From: Terriglobus sp. RCC_193
Lineage (GTDB): Bacteria > Acidobacteriota > Terriglobia > Terriglobales > Acidobacteriaceae
NCBI RefSeq assembly: GCF_041355105.1
Contig: NZ_JBFUPK010000005.1
Span: 1-52,853 of the forward strand
DNA: 52,853 nucleotides
Reading direction: 5' to 3'
Shown here: positions 52,460-52,853 of the stretch, one piece after another
Position numbering within the stretch: the first letter of the stretch is position 1
Layout of the letters: each line of letters opens with the position of its first letter
Position numbers and translations under genes: made by a program
Notes under the pieces: generated by a model
The model's database searches: none
What the model saw: the letters and a program-made list of their open reading frames with translations, nothing else
What the model was told of the DNA's origin: nothing

Positions 52460-52664
52460 AGCGACAGAAGCTCCTGGGTTCGATTCGCAGCGCCGATCTG
52501 GTGATCGTCTTCGTTGTGTTCCGTAACCGCCAGAATCACAGGAAGCTTTACCCAAGTTCAGCCCTAGGACTCCCATAGTATGCCAATTGGGGTGATCCCG
52601 GCACAATACTTGTGTCACAATTCGCGCCGTGTTAGCCCCGGCAGCGAAGAAGAGTTTTGGCTGT

Positions 52665-52706
52665 AGAGCAACAAAAAGACCCGATCCATAGAGGACCGGG
52701 TCTTTC
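52665..52706 (-). terminator. Terminator of tuf
   Basis: A 12-bp stem with one mismatch (AAAGACCCGGTCC/GGATCGGGTCTTT on the minus strand; plus arms 52675-52687 and 52693-52705) is followed by TTTTTGTTGC. It ends the tuf transcript, so the genes toward rpsJ are not read from it. Confidence 0.85.
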
Positions 52707-52726
52707 TTGTTACTTGGCCCTTCATT

Positions 52727-52775
52727 CCGCCTCGAACCGCGTCGCGCGAGCGACATCGAGAACGGCACGAAGTGG
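52727..52775 (-). repeat. 3'-adjacent structured element, copy D (after tuf)
   Basis: CTCGA (52731-52735), inner hairpin GTCGC-GCGA-GCGAC (52741-52754), then TCGAGAACGGCACGAAGTG (52756-52774), one base from the tuf stop codon. It shares all parts with copies A-C. Confidence 0.65.
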
Positions 52776-52853
52776 TTACTTGACGATTTCGGCGATGGCG
52801 CCAGCGCCGACGGTGCGACCGCCTTCGCGGATGGCGAAGCGGAGACCCTTTTC
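52776..52853 (-). CDS. tuf: Elongation factor Tu, C-terminal end only
   Basis: Only the last 25 codons and the stop are in the window; the gene runs off the right edge. The residues EKGLRFAIREGGRTVGAGAI followed by AEIVK are the standard EF-Tu ending in domain 3. EF-Tu delivers aminoacyl-tRNA to the ribosome. In many bacteria tuf closes the str operon (rpsL-rpsG-fusA-tuf) directly before rpsJ; whether the str genes lie to the right cannot be seen. Confidence 0.97.
   Translation of the reverse strand, partial: EKGLRFAIREGGRTVGAGAIAEIVK

Larger units (their letters stand above)
52460..52775. other. tuf 3' region and leader of the YcbK-like gene
   Basis: A 316-base interval holding copy D of the 3' element, the tuf terminator and a leader for the peptidase gene. 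The word GGGTTCGATTCGC at about 52478-52490 resembles a tRNA T-loop but has no tRNA around it. Confidence 0.45.

Noticed and set aside
52470-52500. tRNA T-loop-like GGGTTCGATTCGC
   Set aside because: The T-stem is mismatched and no anticodon or acceptor stem can be placed around it.

Overview
This 52.9 kb window looks like a chromosomal segment from a member of Acidobacteriota, most likely Terriglobia/Acidobacteriaceae (a relative of Terriglobus, Granulicella or Edaphobacter). The evidence is a gene of the TIGR03435 family (known mainly from acidobacteria), an Oar-like TonB receptor with an N-terminal carboxypeptidase-regulatory domain, Tat-exported NIPSNAP and GH92 proteins, moderately high GC, and interspersed GGC-TAAA-GCC hairpins. 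No rRNA, tRNA, CRISPR array, insertion sequence or phage gene was found.

Layout. Bases 1-1477 hold a secreted Lys/Ala/Pro-tailed protein inside repeat-rich spacers. Bases 1478-14199 are a mixed accessory stretch of mostly single-gene units on both strands: thioredoxin reductase, a small membrane protein, a NIPSNAP protein, an S1/P1 nuclease, a tandem pair of small secreted paralogues, two membrane diguanylate cyclases around an SPFH protein and a large TonB receptor, and a glutathione peroxidase. Many of these units end in clear hairpin-T terminators. Bases 14400-25918 (minus strand) are rplA-rplJ-rplL-rpoB-rpoC, led by a good promoter and a structured leader that may be an L1 autoregulatory site; rplK, nusG and secE are not next to it. 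Bases 26460-28688 hold two convergent VanZ genes and a polytopic membrane protein. Bases 28845-48896 (minus strand) are the S10, spc and alpha ribosomal operons in near-canonical order (rpsJ to rplQ, including secY, adk, map, infA, rpmJ and rpoA). Bases 49254-52853 hold a GH92 glycosidase, a YcbK/M15-like peptidase and the 3' end of tuf, each with its own terminator.

How the genes work together. Most of the window encodes the transcription and translation core: RNA polymerase alpha, beta and beta', 26 ribosomal proteins, IF-1, EF-Tu (partial), the SecY channel, adenylate kinase and methionine aminopeptidase. The accessory genes suggest a heterotroph that takes up and degrades polymers (TonB receptor, GH92, nuclease) with c-di-GMP signalling and thiol/peroxide defence.

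Most notable observations: (1) an eight-cysteine insertion in the N-terminal part of RpoB; (2) the ribosomal operon is split between rplN and rplX by an opposite-strand TIGR03435 gene, with a UUCG terminator after rplN; (3) a candidate L1-binding leader before rplA; (4) four copies of a structured element lying within a few bases of stop codons (tuf, rplF, rpmD, rpsH), with stem changes that look compensatory; (5) two further families of hairpin-forming repeats in ribosomal spacers.
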